DNA of 42,858 nucleotides from positions 1-42,858 of the forward strand of contig JAKBAA010000025.1 of the NCBI GenBank assembly GCA_021809425.1, given 5' to 3'. The position numbers were made by a program, and so were the translations under genes. Shown piece after piece: positions 26,036 through 33,233 of the stretch (its first letter is position 1; each line of letters starts with the position of its first letter). The stretch comes from Actinomycetes bacterium (GTDB lineage: Bacteria; Actinomycetota; Acidimicrobiia; Acidimicrobiales; Bog-793). The notes beneath the pieces were generated by a model, which did no database searches, had not been told where the DNA came from, and saw nothing but the letters and a program-made list of their open reading frames with translations.

Positions 26036-26590
26036 ATGTCCACGGAGTGCCCGCCAGCCGACGGCTCGGCCCCCCGGGTCCAGCGCTTCGACGGGCCACC
26101 GCCGATGTGCATCGACCTGTCGAAGCGGTACACGGCGACGATGGCCACCTCGAAGGGCGAGCTGACCATCGCCCTCGACGCCTTCGGGGCGCCGCGGACG
26201 GTCAACAACTTCGTGGTGCTCGCCCGCTACCACTACTTCGACGGGATCGTGTTCCACCGGATCATCCCCGGCTTCGTCGTGCAGGGCGGCGACCCGACCG
26301 GCACCGGGACCGGCGGGCCGGGCTACCGCTTCGAGGACGAGCTGCCGAAGCCGGGGCGCTACGAGATCGGCTCGGTGGCGATGGCGAACGCCGGCCCCAA
26401 CACCAACGGCAGCCAGTTCTTCCTGATCTCGGGCGCCCAGGGGACGCGCCTTCCGCCCCAGTACTCGCTGTTCGGCAAGATCGTCGCCGGGCTCGACGTG
26501 CTGGCGGCCCTCGAGGCCGTCGGGAGCGCCTCGGGGAAGCCGAGCGAGCGCGTGCTGATCGAGTCGGTGGAGATCGCCGAGGCCGAGTGA
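26036..26590 (+). CDS. Cytoplasmic cyclophilin-type peptidyl-prolyl isomerase
   Basis: A 184-residue cyclophilin without signal or membrane helix. The catalytic blocks are YHYFDGIVFHRIIPGFVVQGGDPTGTG, GSVAMANAGPNTNGSQFFLI and YSLFGKIVAGLDVL. It is closely similar to the domain of the preceding membrane-anchored gene, so the two are likely a tandem duplication specialised for cytoplasm and cell exterior. The ATG at 26036 is supported by AAGGAG seven to twelve bases upstream. The first 30 residues retain the PPPMCIDLSKRYTATMATSKGEL pattern that matches the linker end of its neighbour. Confidence 0.92.
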   Translation: MSTECPPADGSAPRVQRFDGPPPMCIDLSKRYTATMATSKGELTIALDAFGAPRTVNNFVVLARYHYFDGIVFHRIIPGFVVQGGDPTGTGTGGPGYRFEDELPKPGRYEIGSVAMANAGPNTNGSQFFLISGAQGTRLPPQYSLFGKIVAGLDVLAALEAVGSASGKPSERVLIESVEIAEAE

Positions 26591-26621
26591 GCCGGCCGGG
26601 TGCGCCGGTGCGCCGGCCGGC
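26591..26621. terminator. Hairpin between convergent genes
   Basis: GCCGGCCGG at 26591-26599 pairs with its complement at 26613-26621 around a 13-base loop. It fills the gap between the cyclophilin stop and the convergent gene at 26631, so it could serve both strands. There is no T tract. Confidence 0.45.
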
Positions 26622-26630
26622 CGGCGGGGC

Positions 26631-27344
26631 TCAGCGGGGGGTGCCGGTCCGCTCGAGGGCGGGGTGGAGGGTCTTGCCGGCGAGCTCCTCGAGCCCGGCA
26701 GGGCGGCCGGCCAGGTAGACGTCGACGTCGCCGGCGGCACCGGTCCGCCAGGTGCCGTCGGCGGCCCGCCAGAGGCACCCGTCGGCGCCGAGGGCGACGA
26801 CGGCGCAGGGGGGCGGGGCGAGGGCCAGGGTGCGGCGCAGCTGTGCCTCGTCGCGCTCGGCACCGACGGCGAAGGCGACGTCACGCACGAGCCCGAGCCC
26901 GACCGTGAAGGCGCCGCCGCGAGGGTCGACCATCGGGTCGGACACGACGGTGGCGGCCGGACCGGCGGCGACGAGCAGGGCACCGTCCCGCCAGGCGGCG
27001 AGGAGGGCCTGGAGGACGGGCGAGTCCTTGAGCACCGAGCGCAGGTGGAGGGGCGAGGTGCCGCAGAGATAGACGGCCCGTGCCGCGGCCACCTCGGCGG
27101 CCCGCTCCGGATCCTCGGCGTCGGCCCGCCGGAGCACGGCACAGGCGCGGACGGCGGTCGGGGCGAACCGGCGGGCGGCCCGCTCGACGGCCCGGTCGGG
27201 GCGCTCGTAGGCGGCGGCGGTGGGCAGCACGAGGAGCGGGCCACCGGCTGCCTCGACGAGGTGGCCCAGCTCGTCGTCGACCGGCCGCCCGGCGTCGTCA
27301 CCGAGCAGCACGAGCGGTCCGGTGCCCTGGCCACGCGCTCCCAC
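26631..27344 (-). CDS. Peptidase S51 / cyanophycinase-like protein lacking the catalytic serine
   Basis: A 237-residue protein with the class-I glutamine-amidotransferase-like fold pattern of peptidase family S51. It has LVLLGDDAGR, then PTAAAYERPD, then YLCGTSPLHLRSVLKDSPVLQALLAAWRDGALLVAAGPAATVVSDPM and GLGLVRDVAF. In dipeptidase E and cyanophycinase the turn after the strand is GTSAGA with the nucleophilic Ser. Here it reads AAGPAA (about 126-131), so the nucleophile is gone. It is therefore probably not a peptidase by the usual mechanism, and may bind a peptide or ligand. GTG start with TAGGTT eight bases upstream. Confidence 0.7.
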   Translation of the reverse strand: MGARGQGTGPLVLLGDDAGRPVDDELGHLVEAAGGPLLVLPTAAAYERPDRAVERAARRFAPTAVRACAVLRRADAEDPERAAEVAAARAVYLCGTSPLHLRSVLKDSPVLQALLAAWRDGALLVAAGPAATVVSDPMVDPRGGAFTVGLGLVRDVAFAVGAERDEAQLRRTLALAPPPCAVVALGADGCLWRAADGTWRTGAAGDVDVYLAGRPAGLEELAGKTLHPALERTGTPR

Positions 27345-27352
27345 GGGAGGCG

Positions 27353-27358
27353 AACCTA
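27353..27358 (-). promoter_or_regulatory. -10 element of the S51-like gene (leaderless)
   Basis: TAGGTT on the minus strand, eight bases before the GTG at 27344. The 13-base tandem repeat lies immediately upstream, where a -35 would be expected. Confidence 0.5.
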
Positions 27359-27359
27359 C

Positions 27360-27390
27360 TACCCCACCCGGCTACCCCACCCGGCTACCC
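27360..27390. repeat. 13-base tandem repeat, two copies plus a partial third
   Basis: TACCCCACCCGGC occurs twice in tandem (27360-27372, 27373-27385), followed by TACCC. The array spans the stop codon of the histidine phosphatase gene and reaches the promoter of the next gene on the minus strand. Confidence 0.65.
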
Positions 27391-27912
27391 GACCCCGGGG
27401 GGCTCGCCGGGCGGGCCGTGGAGGGCGCCGCCGGTGACGGCACCGCCGGCGACGGTGAGGCTCCAGCGGCCCCCCTTCGGCGTGCCGAGCGCCACCGGAC
27501 GTCCGTCGAGGACCTCGAGGCGGGTCCCCTCGGCGAGCAGGCGGCCGACGAGCCCGTCGATCACGTCGCCGTGGCTGCACGCCACGACCGGACCGGTGCC
27601 CGGGCCGTCGGCGAGCTCGAGCAGGTAGGCGAGGGCGTGGTCGGGGTCACTGCCCTCGGCGAGCCGGTCGACGAGCTCGAGCCGGACGGCGGCCCGGTGG
27701 CCGAGCGGGGCGAGGGTGTCGGTGCAACGCCGGGCCGGGCTCGACACGAGGCGGGCGGGCGGCGGCTCGGCGAGGTCGACGGCGAGGGTGGCCGCCTGGC
27801 GCTCGCCCCTCGCCGTGAGCGGCCGGGTGGCGTCCTCGCCAGCCCATCTCGTCCGGGCCACCGCGTTGCCGTGGCGCACGAGGACGACCAGGCGGTCCGG
27901 CCGGCCGGTCAT
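27385..27912 (-). CDS. Histidine phosphatase superfamily protein (SixA-like)
   Basis: A 175-residue protein of the phosphoglycerate-mutase/histidine-phosphatase fold. The catalytic RHG is at 13-15 (LVRHGNAV), the RHG-partner SSPARRCTDTLAPL follows, and the second His is in CSHGDVIDGL. The size and motif spacing match SixA-type phosphohistidine phosphatases, though general small-molecule phosphatase activity is possible. Its ATG overlaps the stop of the upstream VIT-type transporter gene (ATGA), so the two are co-translated. No histidine phosphotransfer protein is encoded nearby. Confidence 0.82.
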   Translation of the reverse strand: MTGRPDRLVVLVRHGNAVARTRWAGEDATRPLTARGERQAATLAVDLAEPPPARLVSSPARRCTDTLAPLGHRAAVRLELVDRLAEGSDPDHALAYLLELADGPGTGPVVACSHGDVIDGLVGRLLAEGTRLEVLDGRPVALGTPKGGRWSLTVAGGAVTGGALHGPPGEPPGVG

Positions 27913-28691
27913 CCGGAGGCGACGCCGACCGCCGAGCCGATGCCGAAGGTGATGGCGCCGGCGACGGCACACAGCAGGAGCTGGCGGCCGGCCGAGTACC
28001 ACCAGGCACGCGAGGTGAGGAGCGACAGGGCGGCGCCGATGGCGACGGCGCCGACGGCCGCGACGACGATGGCGACGACGATGGCCATGGTGCCCTTCAC
28101 GCCGAGCAGGTAGGGGAGCAGCGGCAGGACGGCACCGACGGCGAACGTGGCGAAGGAGGCGCCGGCCGCCTGGAGCGGCGAGCCGAGCTCGTCGGGGTCG
28201 AGGCCGAGCTCCTCCCGGGCGTGGGTGTCGAGCGCCAGCTTGGGGTCGGCCATGAGGCGGGCCGACAGCTCCTCGGCGAGGTCGCGCGGCACGCCACGGC
28301 GTTCGTAGATGCGGGCCAGCTCGTGGCGCTCGCTCTCGGGCTGGCGGTGGATCTCGTCGCGCTCGATGGCGATCTCGTGCTCGAATGCCTCGCGCTGGGC
28401 GCGCATCGAGACGTACTCGCCGACCGCCATCGAGAACGACCCGCCGAACAGCCCGGCCAGCCCGGCCAGCCGGACCACGCCGGCGCCGGGGTGGGCGCCC
28501 GCCGTCCCGAGGATGAGCGAGACGTTCGAGACGAGCCCGTCGCTCATGCCGAAGACGGCGGCCCGCAACGCCCCGCCACGCAGGTCCCGGTGGGTGTGGC
28601 CGGCCCCGTGGGCCTCCGGGCTGTCGCTGGCGGTGCGCAAGGTGGCGGCCCGCCGCGCCTCGGCAAGGCGGGTGAGGGGTCCCATGGCCAC
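27909..28691 (-). CDS. VIT1/CCC1-family iron/manganese transporter
   Basis: A 260-residue integral membrane protein. The N-terminal half has the family signature HRDLRGGALRAAVFGMSDGLVSNVSLILG and then GGSFSMAVGEYVSMRAQREAFEHEI. An acidic helical hairpin follows (about 100-170, rich in Glu, e.g. ERDEIHRQPESERHELARI) that forms the cytosolic metal-binding domain in plant VIT1. Three more membrane helices end the protein. The family moves Fe2+ or Mn2+ out of the cytosol. GTG at 28691, with TAGCCT six bases upstream, is favoured over the ATG two codons later. It is co-transcribed with the histidine phosphatase gene. Confidence 0.9.
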   Translation of the reverse strand: MAMGPLTRLAEARRAATLRTASDSPEAHGAGHTHRDLRGGALRAAVFGMSDGLVSNVSLILGTAGAHPGAGVVRLAGLAGLFGGSFSMAVGEYVSMRAQREAFEHEIAIERDEIHRQPESERHELARIYERRGVPRDLAEELSARLMADPKLALDTHAREELGLDPDELGSPLQAAGASFATFAVGAVLPLLPYLLGVKGTMAIVVAIVVAAVGAVAIGAALSLLTSRAWWYSAGRQLLLCAVAGAITFGIGSAVGVASG

Positions 28692-28697
28692 GGGGCA

Positions 28698-28703
28698 AGG
28701 CTA
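28698..28703 (-). promoter_or_regulatory. -10 element of the VIT-type transporter gene (leaderless)
   Basis: TAGCCT on the minus strand, six bases before the GTG at 28691. Confidence 0.55.
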
Positions 28704-28765
28704 CAGCCGTTACGTTCGCCGCTGCGACGGCGGTTACGGCCGTTACCGTCGCACCCCCGGTCACG

Positions 28766-28809
28766 CCCAGCCGTGACCCCCCCAGCCGTGACCCCCCAGC
28801 CGTGACCCC
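28766..28809. repeat. 15-base tandem repeat, three copies
   Basis: CCCAGCCGTGACCCC occurs twice exactly and once with one base missing. The 158-base gap it sits in (28692-28849) also holds GTTACG/CGTTAC elements near 28712-28746 that can pair with each other. No gene is visible in this gap. Confidence 0.7.
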
Positions 28810-28849
28810 AGCGCGGCCCGGCCGGCCGGGACCGGGGCGTCGGGGGCGC

Positions 28850-30220
28850 TCAGCCGGGGCCGAGGACGGCCCGGAGGGCGAGGAGCACGGCGAGGCCGGC
28901 GACGAGGCCGGGGAGGGCGACGCGCCAGGCGAGGCGGAGGTAGTCGCGCTCACGCAGGGGGGCGCCGAGGCGGCGCATCGTCTCCAGCCAGAGCAGGCCG
29001 GCGAGCGTCCCGCTCGGCACGGCGAGGGGGCCGACGTTCACCCCGAGCAGGACGGCCCAGGTGGCGGCCCGGGTGCGGTGGGCGAGGGCCGGGAGGGCGA
29101 CGAGGAGGGCGGGCAGGTTGTTGAACAGGCTGCCGCCGGCGGCGCCGAAGGCGGCGTCGCGGACCATGCCGGCGGGGGAGCCGTTGGCGACGAGGGCGTC
29201 GACGTGGAGCGGGCCGGCGGCGCCGCTCGCCAGCACGCCGAGGCCGAGCACGGTCAGGACCACCCGCCAGGGGATGGCCGAGAGGGGCAGCGTGCGGAGG
29301 AGGGCGGCGAGGGCCAGGTCGCCGGCGGCGGCCACCTCCCAGGGCTGGCCGCCGATGCTCGGGGTGAGCAGGAAGCCGGCGACGACGGCGGCGGCAAGCA
29401 GGCCCCCGAGGAGGACCCGCCGGCTGGCCCCGCCGCCGCCTGGTGCGGGCTGCCGGGCAGCGGGCGGCCGGGCAGTGGGCCGCCCGGCCGCCGCCCGGGC
29501 GGCCACGACCACGTCGGCGAGCCGGGCGCGGTCGGCGTCCCGGTCGCCCACCTGGTCGGGCCGGGGAGGGCCGTCGCCCGTGTGCTCGCCGGCCACGGCC
29601 GGCGGAGCAGCGGCGGCGGCGGGCTCGAGGAGCGCGAGGCGCCGGGACTGGCGGCGGTAGGCGAGGTAGCCGACGGCGCTGGCGGCGAGGGTGGGGGGCC
29701 CGAGGTGGGCGAGGAAGGCGCCGGAGGACAGGTGGAGGGCGCTCCCGGCGATGAGGTTGGTCAGGTTGGAGATGGGGAGGGCCGAGGAGGCGAGGCAGGA
29801 GAGGAGGAGGGGCTGGATGCCGAGCAGCACCTTGCCGCCACCACCGCGGGCGGCGAGGCGGAGGTAGAGGGGGGTGAGCAGGACGACGGCGGCGTCGAGG
29901 TTGAGCAGGGCGACGACGAGGCCGGCGAGGACCCACAGGACGCCGAGCCGGCGCCGGCCGCGATCGGTCCGGTCGGCGAGGGCGCGGAAGAGGCCGAGCC
30001 GGTCGAGGAGGACGGCGAAGGGGACGGCGCAGACGACGAAGGCGACCGGGGCCCCGAGGGGGCGCACCGCCCGGCCGGCGCCGGCCGGGCTGACGACGCC
30101 GGTGGCGACGGCGACGGCGGCCAGGACCGGCGGGCCGACCCAGCCGAGCCAGGCGGGCCGCGGCGCAAGGATGGCGACGACGCCGAGGACGAGGAGGGCG
30201 ACGGCGACGGCTGGGTGCAC
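28850..30220 (-). CDS. ArsB/NhaD-superfamily (ion transporter) permease
   Basis: A 456-residue membrane protein with about eleven helices in two homologous halves. Visible signatures are VLLTPLYLRLAAR, PISNLTNLIAGSAL in the first half, and SLFNNLPALLVALPAL with VNVGPLAVPSGTLAGLLWLE in the second. These match ArsB-type arsenite and related anion permeases. A loop of about 90 residues between the halves is Ala/Pro/Arg-rich. GTG at 30218-30220 is chosen because a GGAGGGAAGGGAA ribosome binding region lies upstream. Arsenite, citrate-like anion or Na+/H+ exchange all occur in this superfamily. No arsR or arsC gene is nearby, so the substrate is left open. Confidence 0.8.
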   Translation of the reverse strand: MHPAVAVALLVLGVVAILAPRPAWLGWVGPPVLAAVAVATGVVSPAGAGRAVRPLGAPVAFVVCAVPFAVLLDRLGLFRALADRTDRGRRRLGVLWVLAGLVVALLNLDAAVVLLTPLYLRLAARGGGGKVLLGIQPLLLSCLASSALPISNLTNLIAGSALHLSSGAFLAHLGPPTLAASAVGYLAYRRQSRRLALLEPAAAAAPPAVAGEHTGDGPPRPDQVGDRDADRARLADVVVAARAAAGRPTARPPAARQPAPGGGGASRRVLLGGLLAAAVVAGFLLTPSIGGQPWEVAAAGDLALAALLRTLPLSAIPWRVVLTVLGLGVLASGAAGPLHVDALVANGSPAGMVRDAAFGAAGGSLFNNLPALLVALPALAHRTRAATWAVLLGVNVGPLAVPSGTLAGLLWLETMRRLGAPLRERDYLRLAWRVALPGLVAGLAVLLALRAVLGPG

Positions 30221-30388
30221 GCTCGTTCCCTTCCCTCCAGCCGGCCCGGCGCCCATCATCGCCCGGCACCGGAGAATTCGCCACGGCGACACCGACCGTT
30301 CACCGGCACCTCGCGTGGACGTCACCGCCACCGGCGACCATCGTCCGAGACCGAGGGCCGGCGCGGCCCGAGCCGAGCGAGGTGGTGC

Positions 30389-31141
30389 GTGTCCCTCAGC
30401 AGCGACCGGGCGCCCGGCCCGAAGGTGCTCGTCGTGGAGGACGACGAGTCCCAGCTGCTCGCGCTCACCCTCGGGCTCGAGCGCGAGGGGATGTCGGTGA
30501 CCGGGGTGCGGTCGGGGCGGGAGGCCCTGGCGGTGCACGACGAGCTGGCGCCGGACCTGATGCTGCTCGACGTGGTGCTCGGCGGGCTGTCCGGCATCGA
30601 GGTGTGCCGGGAGCTGCGCGGGCGGGGCGCCACGACGCCGATCATCATGGTGTCGTCCCGGAGCGACGAGATGGACGTGGTGGTCGGGATCGAGGTCGGG
30701 GCGGACGACTACCTGGCGAAGCCGTACCGCCTGCGCGAGCTGGTGGCGCGCATCGGCGTGCTGCTGCGCCGCCGCCGGCTGGCGCCGATGCTCGAGCCGG
30801 TGCCGGCGGTCGTCGGCGCGGTGGGCGCCGACGGGGCGGTGCTCGTGGCGGGGGACATCGTGCTGGACGAGGACCGCCACGAGGTCCACGTGGATGGCCG
30901 CCCGGTGGAGCTGGCGCTACGGGAGTTCCAGGTGCTGCGTGAGCTGCTGGCGAACGCCGGTCGGGTGGTGACCCGGGACGAGCTGCTCCAGCAGGTGTGG
31001 GGTCTCGACTACGACGGCGACCCGCGGATCGTGTCGACCCTGGTCGGTCGGCTGCGGGCGCACGTCGAGCCAGACCCGCGCGAGCCGACCCGCATCGTGA
31101 CGATCCGCGGGGTCGGCTACCGGCTCGACGCCGACGGCTGA
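30389..31141 (+). CDS. OmpR/PhoB-family response regulator
   Basis: A 250-residue regulator with an intact receiver domain: acidic pair in VVEDDE (about 17-19), phosphoacceptor Asp in LMLLDVVLGG, conserved Thr/Ser in MVSSRSDE, and Lys in YLAKPY. A roughly 25-residue Val/Ala-rich linker leads to an OmpR winged helix (LREFQVLRELLANAGRVVTRDELLQQVWG through TIRGVGYRL). The general look is RegX3/MprA-like. The GTG at 30389 has GAGG six bases upstream. It is divergent from the ArsB-like permease over 168 bases. No histidine kinase gene is adjacent, so its kinase must be elsewhere. Confidence 0.92.
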   Translation: MSLSSDRAPGPKVLVVEDDESQLLALTLGLEREGMSVTGVRSGREALAVHDELAPDLMLLDVVLGGLSGIEVCRELRGRGATTPIIMVSSRSDEMDVVVGIEVGADDYLAKPYRLRELVARIGVLLRRRRLAPMLEPVPAVVGAVGADGAVLVAGDIVLDEDRHEVHVDGRPVELALREFQVLRELLANAGRVVTRDELLQQVWGLDYDGDPRIVSTLVGRLRAHVEPDPREPTRIVTIRGVGYRLDADG

Positions 31142-31171
31142 CGGCGAGGCCTTCGGGGCGGGCGGCCCGCC

Positions 31172-31177
31172 TACACT
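31172..31177 (+). promoter_or_regulatory. -10 element of the pyrE-like gene (leaderless)
   Basis: TACACT, eight bases before the ATG at 31186, with no ribosome binding site between. Confidence 0.55.
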
Positions 31178-31185
31178 CCCCCGGG

Positions 31186-31860
31186 ATGGACGACGCCGAG
31201 GCGAGCAGAGCCGGCGGGCAGGGCGGGGAGGAGCGGAGCGAGCTGCGCCACCGCCTGGTCGAGCTGGTGCGGACGCGTGGCTACACCCGGTCGGCCGAGC
31301 CGTTCCGGCTGTCGTCGGGCGGGTACAGCCGCGACTACGTCGACCTGCGCCGGGCGGTGGCCGGGGGTGACGAGCTGCGGCTCGCCGCCGAGGCGGTGGT
31401 CGCCCACCTGGACGCGGTCGGGGTCGGGTTCACGGCGATCGGCGGGATGACGATGGGGGCCGACCCGGTGGCCCACGCCGTGGCCCTGGTGACCGGGCGT
31501 CGCTGGTTCTCGGTGCGCAAGGCGGAGAAGTCCCACGGGCGCCGGCGGCGCATCGAGGGAGCCGAGCTCGGGCCGGGGGTTGCCGTGGTGGTGTTCGAGG
31601 ACACCGTGTCGACCGGCGGGTCGCTGCTCGACGCACTCGACGTGGTCCAGGCGACCGGGGCCGAGGTGGCGTGCTGCTGCACGATCCTCGACCGGAGCCG
31701 GTCGGCCGGCGAGCAGTTCGCGGCGCGCGGCGTGCGCTACGAGGCGCTCCTCGGCTACGCCGACCTCGGCATCGAGCCGATCGAGCCGATCGAGCCCGCG
31801 GGGGCGGGTCAGCCGAACGGCGAGGGGACGGACCCGGCGGGGCCGGCGGGCGGCGGGTAG
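31186..31860 (+). CDS. pyrE: Orotate phosphoribosyltransferase-like protein
   Basis: A 224-residue type I phosphoribosyltransferase. The OPRT features are FRLSSGGYSRDYVDLRRAV near the N-terminus, the catalytic loop RKAEKSHGRRRRIEG, and the PRPP loop VVVFEDTVSTGGSLLDAL. OPRT converts orotate and PRPP to OMP in pyrimidine synthesis. The last 25 residues, with repeated IEPIEP and a Gly/Pro tail, are an unusual extension. No other pyr genes are next to it; the partner downstream is a MarP-like protease, six bases away. A phosphoribosyltransferase with another base as substrate remains possible. Confidence 0.8.
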   Translation: MDDAEASRAGGQGGEERSELRHRLVELVRTRGYTRSAEPFRLSSGGYSRDYVDLRRAVAGGDELRLAAEAVVAHLDAVGVGFTAIGGMTMGADPVAHAVALVTGRRWFSVRKAEKSHGRRRRIEGAELGPGVAVVVFEDTVSTGGSLLDALDVVQATGAEVACCCTILDRSRSAGEQFAARGVRYEALLGYADLGIEPIEPIEPAGAGQPNGEGTDPAGPAGGG

Positions 31861-31866
31861 CCGGCG

Positions 31867-33042
31867 ATGGACTGGCTCGACGCCGGCATCCTCGTGGTGG
31901 CCGTGGCGGCGGCGATCCATGGGGCCCGGGTCGGGGCAGCAGTCCAGCTCGTGTCGTTCGCCGGGTTCGTGGCCGGCCTGCTGCTCGGCACGGTGATCCT
32001 GGTGGCGACCGAGCCCCATGTGCACGGCCAGGTGGCAAAGACGCTGGTGGCGCTGTTCGCCCTGATCGTCCCGGCGACGGTGCTGGCCGGCCTGTTCCGC
32101 CAGGTGGGGGTGCGGCTGTGGCGGGTGCTGCGGCGGGTGCACTTCGGCGTGGTCGACGCCCTGGCGGGCGCGGGGATCGCCGTGTCCGGGACGCTCGTCG
32201 TGTGCTGGCTGCTCGCCTCGCTCTTGCTGAACGGGTCGTACTCGGCGTTGTCGCGCCAGATCGAGGGCTCGGCCGTCCTGCGCGGGGTGCAGGCGGTGAT
32301 GCCGCCGGTGCCGAACGCGTTCGCCACGGTCGAGCGGTACCTGTCGACGAGCGGGTTCCCGCAGGTGTTCGTGAACGCCCTGCCGCAGCCGCTTCTGCCG
32401 GTGTCGCTCGCCACCGGGGCCGAGGTGCGCCATGCCGTGGCGGTGGCCGGGCCGTCCACGGTCAAGGTGATCGCCATCGGCTGCGGCGCCGAGCAGGAAG
32501 GGTCGGGCTTCGCCGTGGCGCCGGGGCTGTTCGTGACGAACGCCCACGTGGTGGCCGGCACCCACGACATCGCCGTGCTGGCGCCGTCCGGGAAGGAGGC
32601 GCCGGCGGTGCCGGTGGCGTTCGATCCCCGCTTCGACCTGGCCGTGCTGCGGGCGAGCGGGCTCGACGTGCCGGCGTTGGCGGTCGACCCGGGGTACGTC
32701 ACGAGGGGCGCATCGGCGATCGTGCTCGGCTACCCCGGTGGCGGCCCCTTCGACGCCCGGCGTGCCGGGGTGATGAGCAGGTTCGAGGCACAGGGCCGCG
32801 ACATCTACGACAACGCCCTGACCGACCGGACGGTGTACGAGCTGCAGGCGGTGGTGCGCCCGGGCAATTCGGGCGGCCCGCTCGTGACCCCGGCCGGCGA
32901 GGTCGTGGGGGTGGTGTTCTCACGCTCGGCCACGGCGCCCGACGTCGGCTACGCCCTCGCCTCGCCCGGCGTGGTGCAACGGGTGGCGGCCGCAGAGAGG
33001 TCGACCCGAACGGTGAGCACGCAAGGCTGTACGAGCAGCTGA
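31867..33042 (+). CDS. MarP-like membrane serine protease (CvpA domain plus trypsin-like domain)
   Basis: A 391-residue protein. The first 110 residues or so form four membrane helices of the CvpA/colicin V production type (WLDAGILVVAVAAAIHGARVGAA and following). After a linker comes an extracytoplasmic chymotrypsin-fold protease with triad His227 (TNAHVVAG), Asp257 (FDLAVLR) and Ser335 (GNSGGPL). The arrangement is that of Rv3671c (MarP) of Mycobacterium tuberculosis, which cleaves cell-wall hydrolases and is needed for acid resistance. Two Cys near the domain start may form the regulatory disulfide in MarP-type enzymes, but only one (IGC) is obvious here. The coding region stops four bases before the octamer repeat. 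Confidence 0.88.
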   Translation: MDWLDAGILVVAVAAAIHGARVGAAVQLVSFAGFVAGLLLGTVILVATEPHVHGQVAKTLVALFALIVPATVLAGLFRQVGVRLWRVLRRVHFGVVDALAGAGIAVSGTLVVCWLLASLLLNGSYSALSRQIEGSAVLRGVQAVMPPVPNAFATVERYLSTSGFPQVFVNALPQPLLPVSLATGAEVRHAVAVAGPSTVKVIAIGCGAEQEGSGFAVAPGLFVTNAHVVAGTHDIAVLAPSGKEAPAVPVAFDPRFDLAVLRASGLDVPALAVDPGYVTRGASAIVLGYPGGGPFDARRAGVMSRFEAQGRDIYDNALTDRTVYELQAVVRPGNSGGPLVTPAGEVVGVVFSRSATAPDVGYALASPGVVQRVAAAERSTRTVSTQGCTSS

Positions 33043-33046
33043 GCCT

Positions 33047-33164
33047 CCCACCAGCCCACCAGCCCACCAGCCCACCAGCCCACCAGCCCACCAGCCCACC
33101 AGCCCACCAGCCCACCAGCCCACCAGCCCACCAGCCCACCAGCCCACCAGCCCACCAGCCCACC
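33047..33164. repeat. Octamer tandem array: CCCACCAG x14 plus partial
   Basis: Fourteen perfect head-to-tail copies of CCCACCAG run from 33047 to 33158, and a partial CCCACC follows. The array begins four bases after the stop of the MarP-like gene and ends 70 bases before the GH15 gene. On the minus strand the array reads as tandem GCTGGTGG, which is identical to the E. coli Chi octamer. All copies are exact, so the array is young or kept uniform. Its reading as an octapeptide repeat (PPAHQPTS) is a frame artefact. Confidence 0.95.
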
Positions 33165-33221
33165 CTTCCGGCGAGCGGGTGGATGTGGCGGTGGTGGCGG
33201 GCGGAGGAGCGCCAGGTGGGC

Positions 33222-33227
33222 AATGAT
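33222..33227 (+). promoter_or_regulatory. Possible -10 element of the GH15 gene
   Basis: AATGAT, six bases before the ATG at 33234. It departs from TANNNT at the first base, and no good ribosome binding site is at normal distance, so a weak leaderless promoter is possible. Confidence 0.3.
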
Positions 33228-33233
33228 GACCCG

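Noticed and set aside
33047-33164. Octamer array as a CRISPR
   Set aside because: There are no unique spacers between the 8-base units, and no cas genes in the window.
31671-33230. Continuous frame through the octamer array encoding PPAHQPTS repeats joined to the GH15 protein
   Set aside because: An 8-base repeat reads through in any frame without stops. The GH15 family starts at the conserved RIEDYGLIGDT, so the ATG at 33234 is the natural start and the repeat peptide is an artefact.
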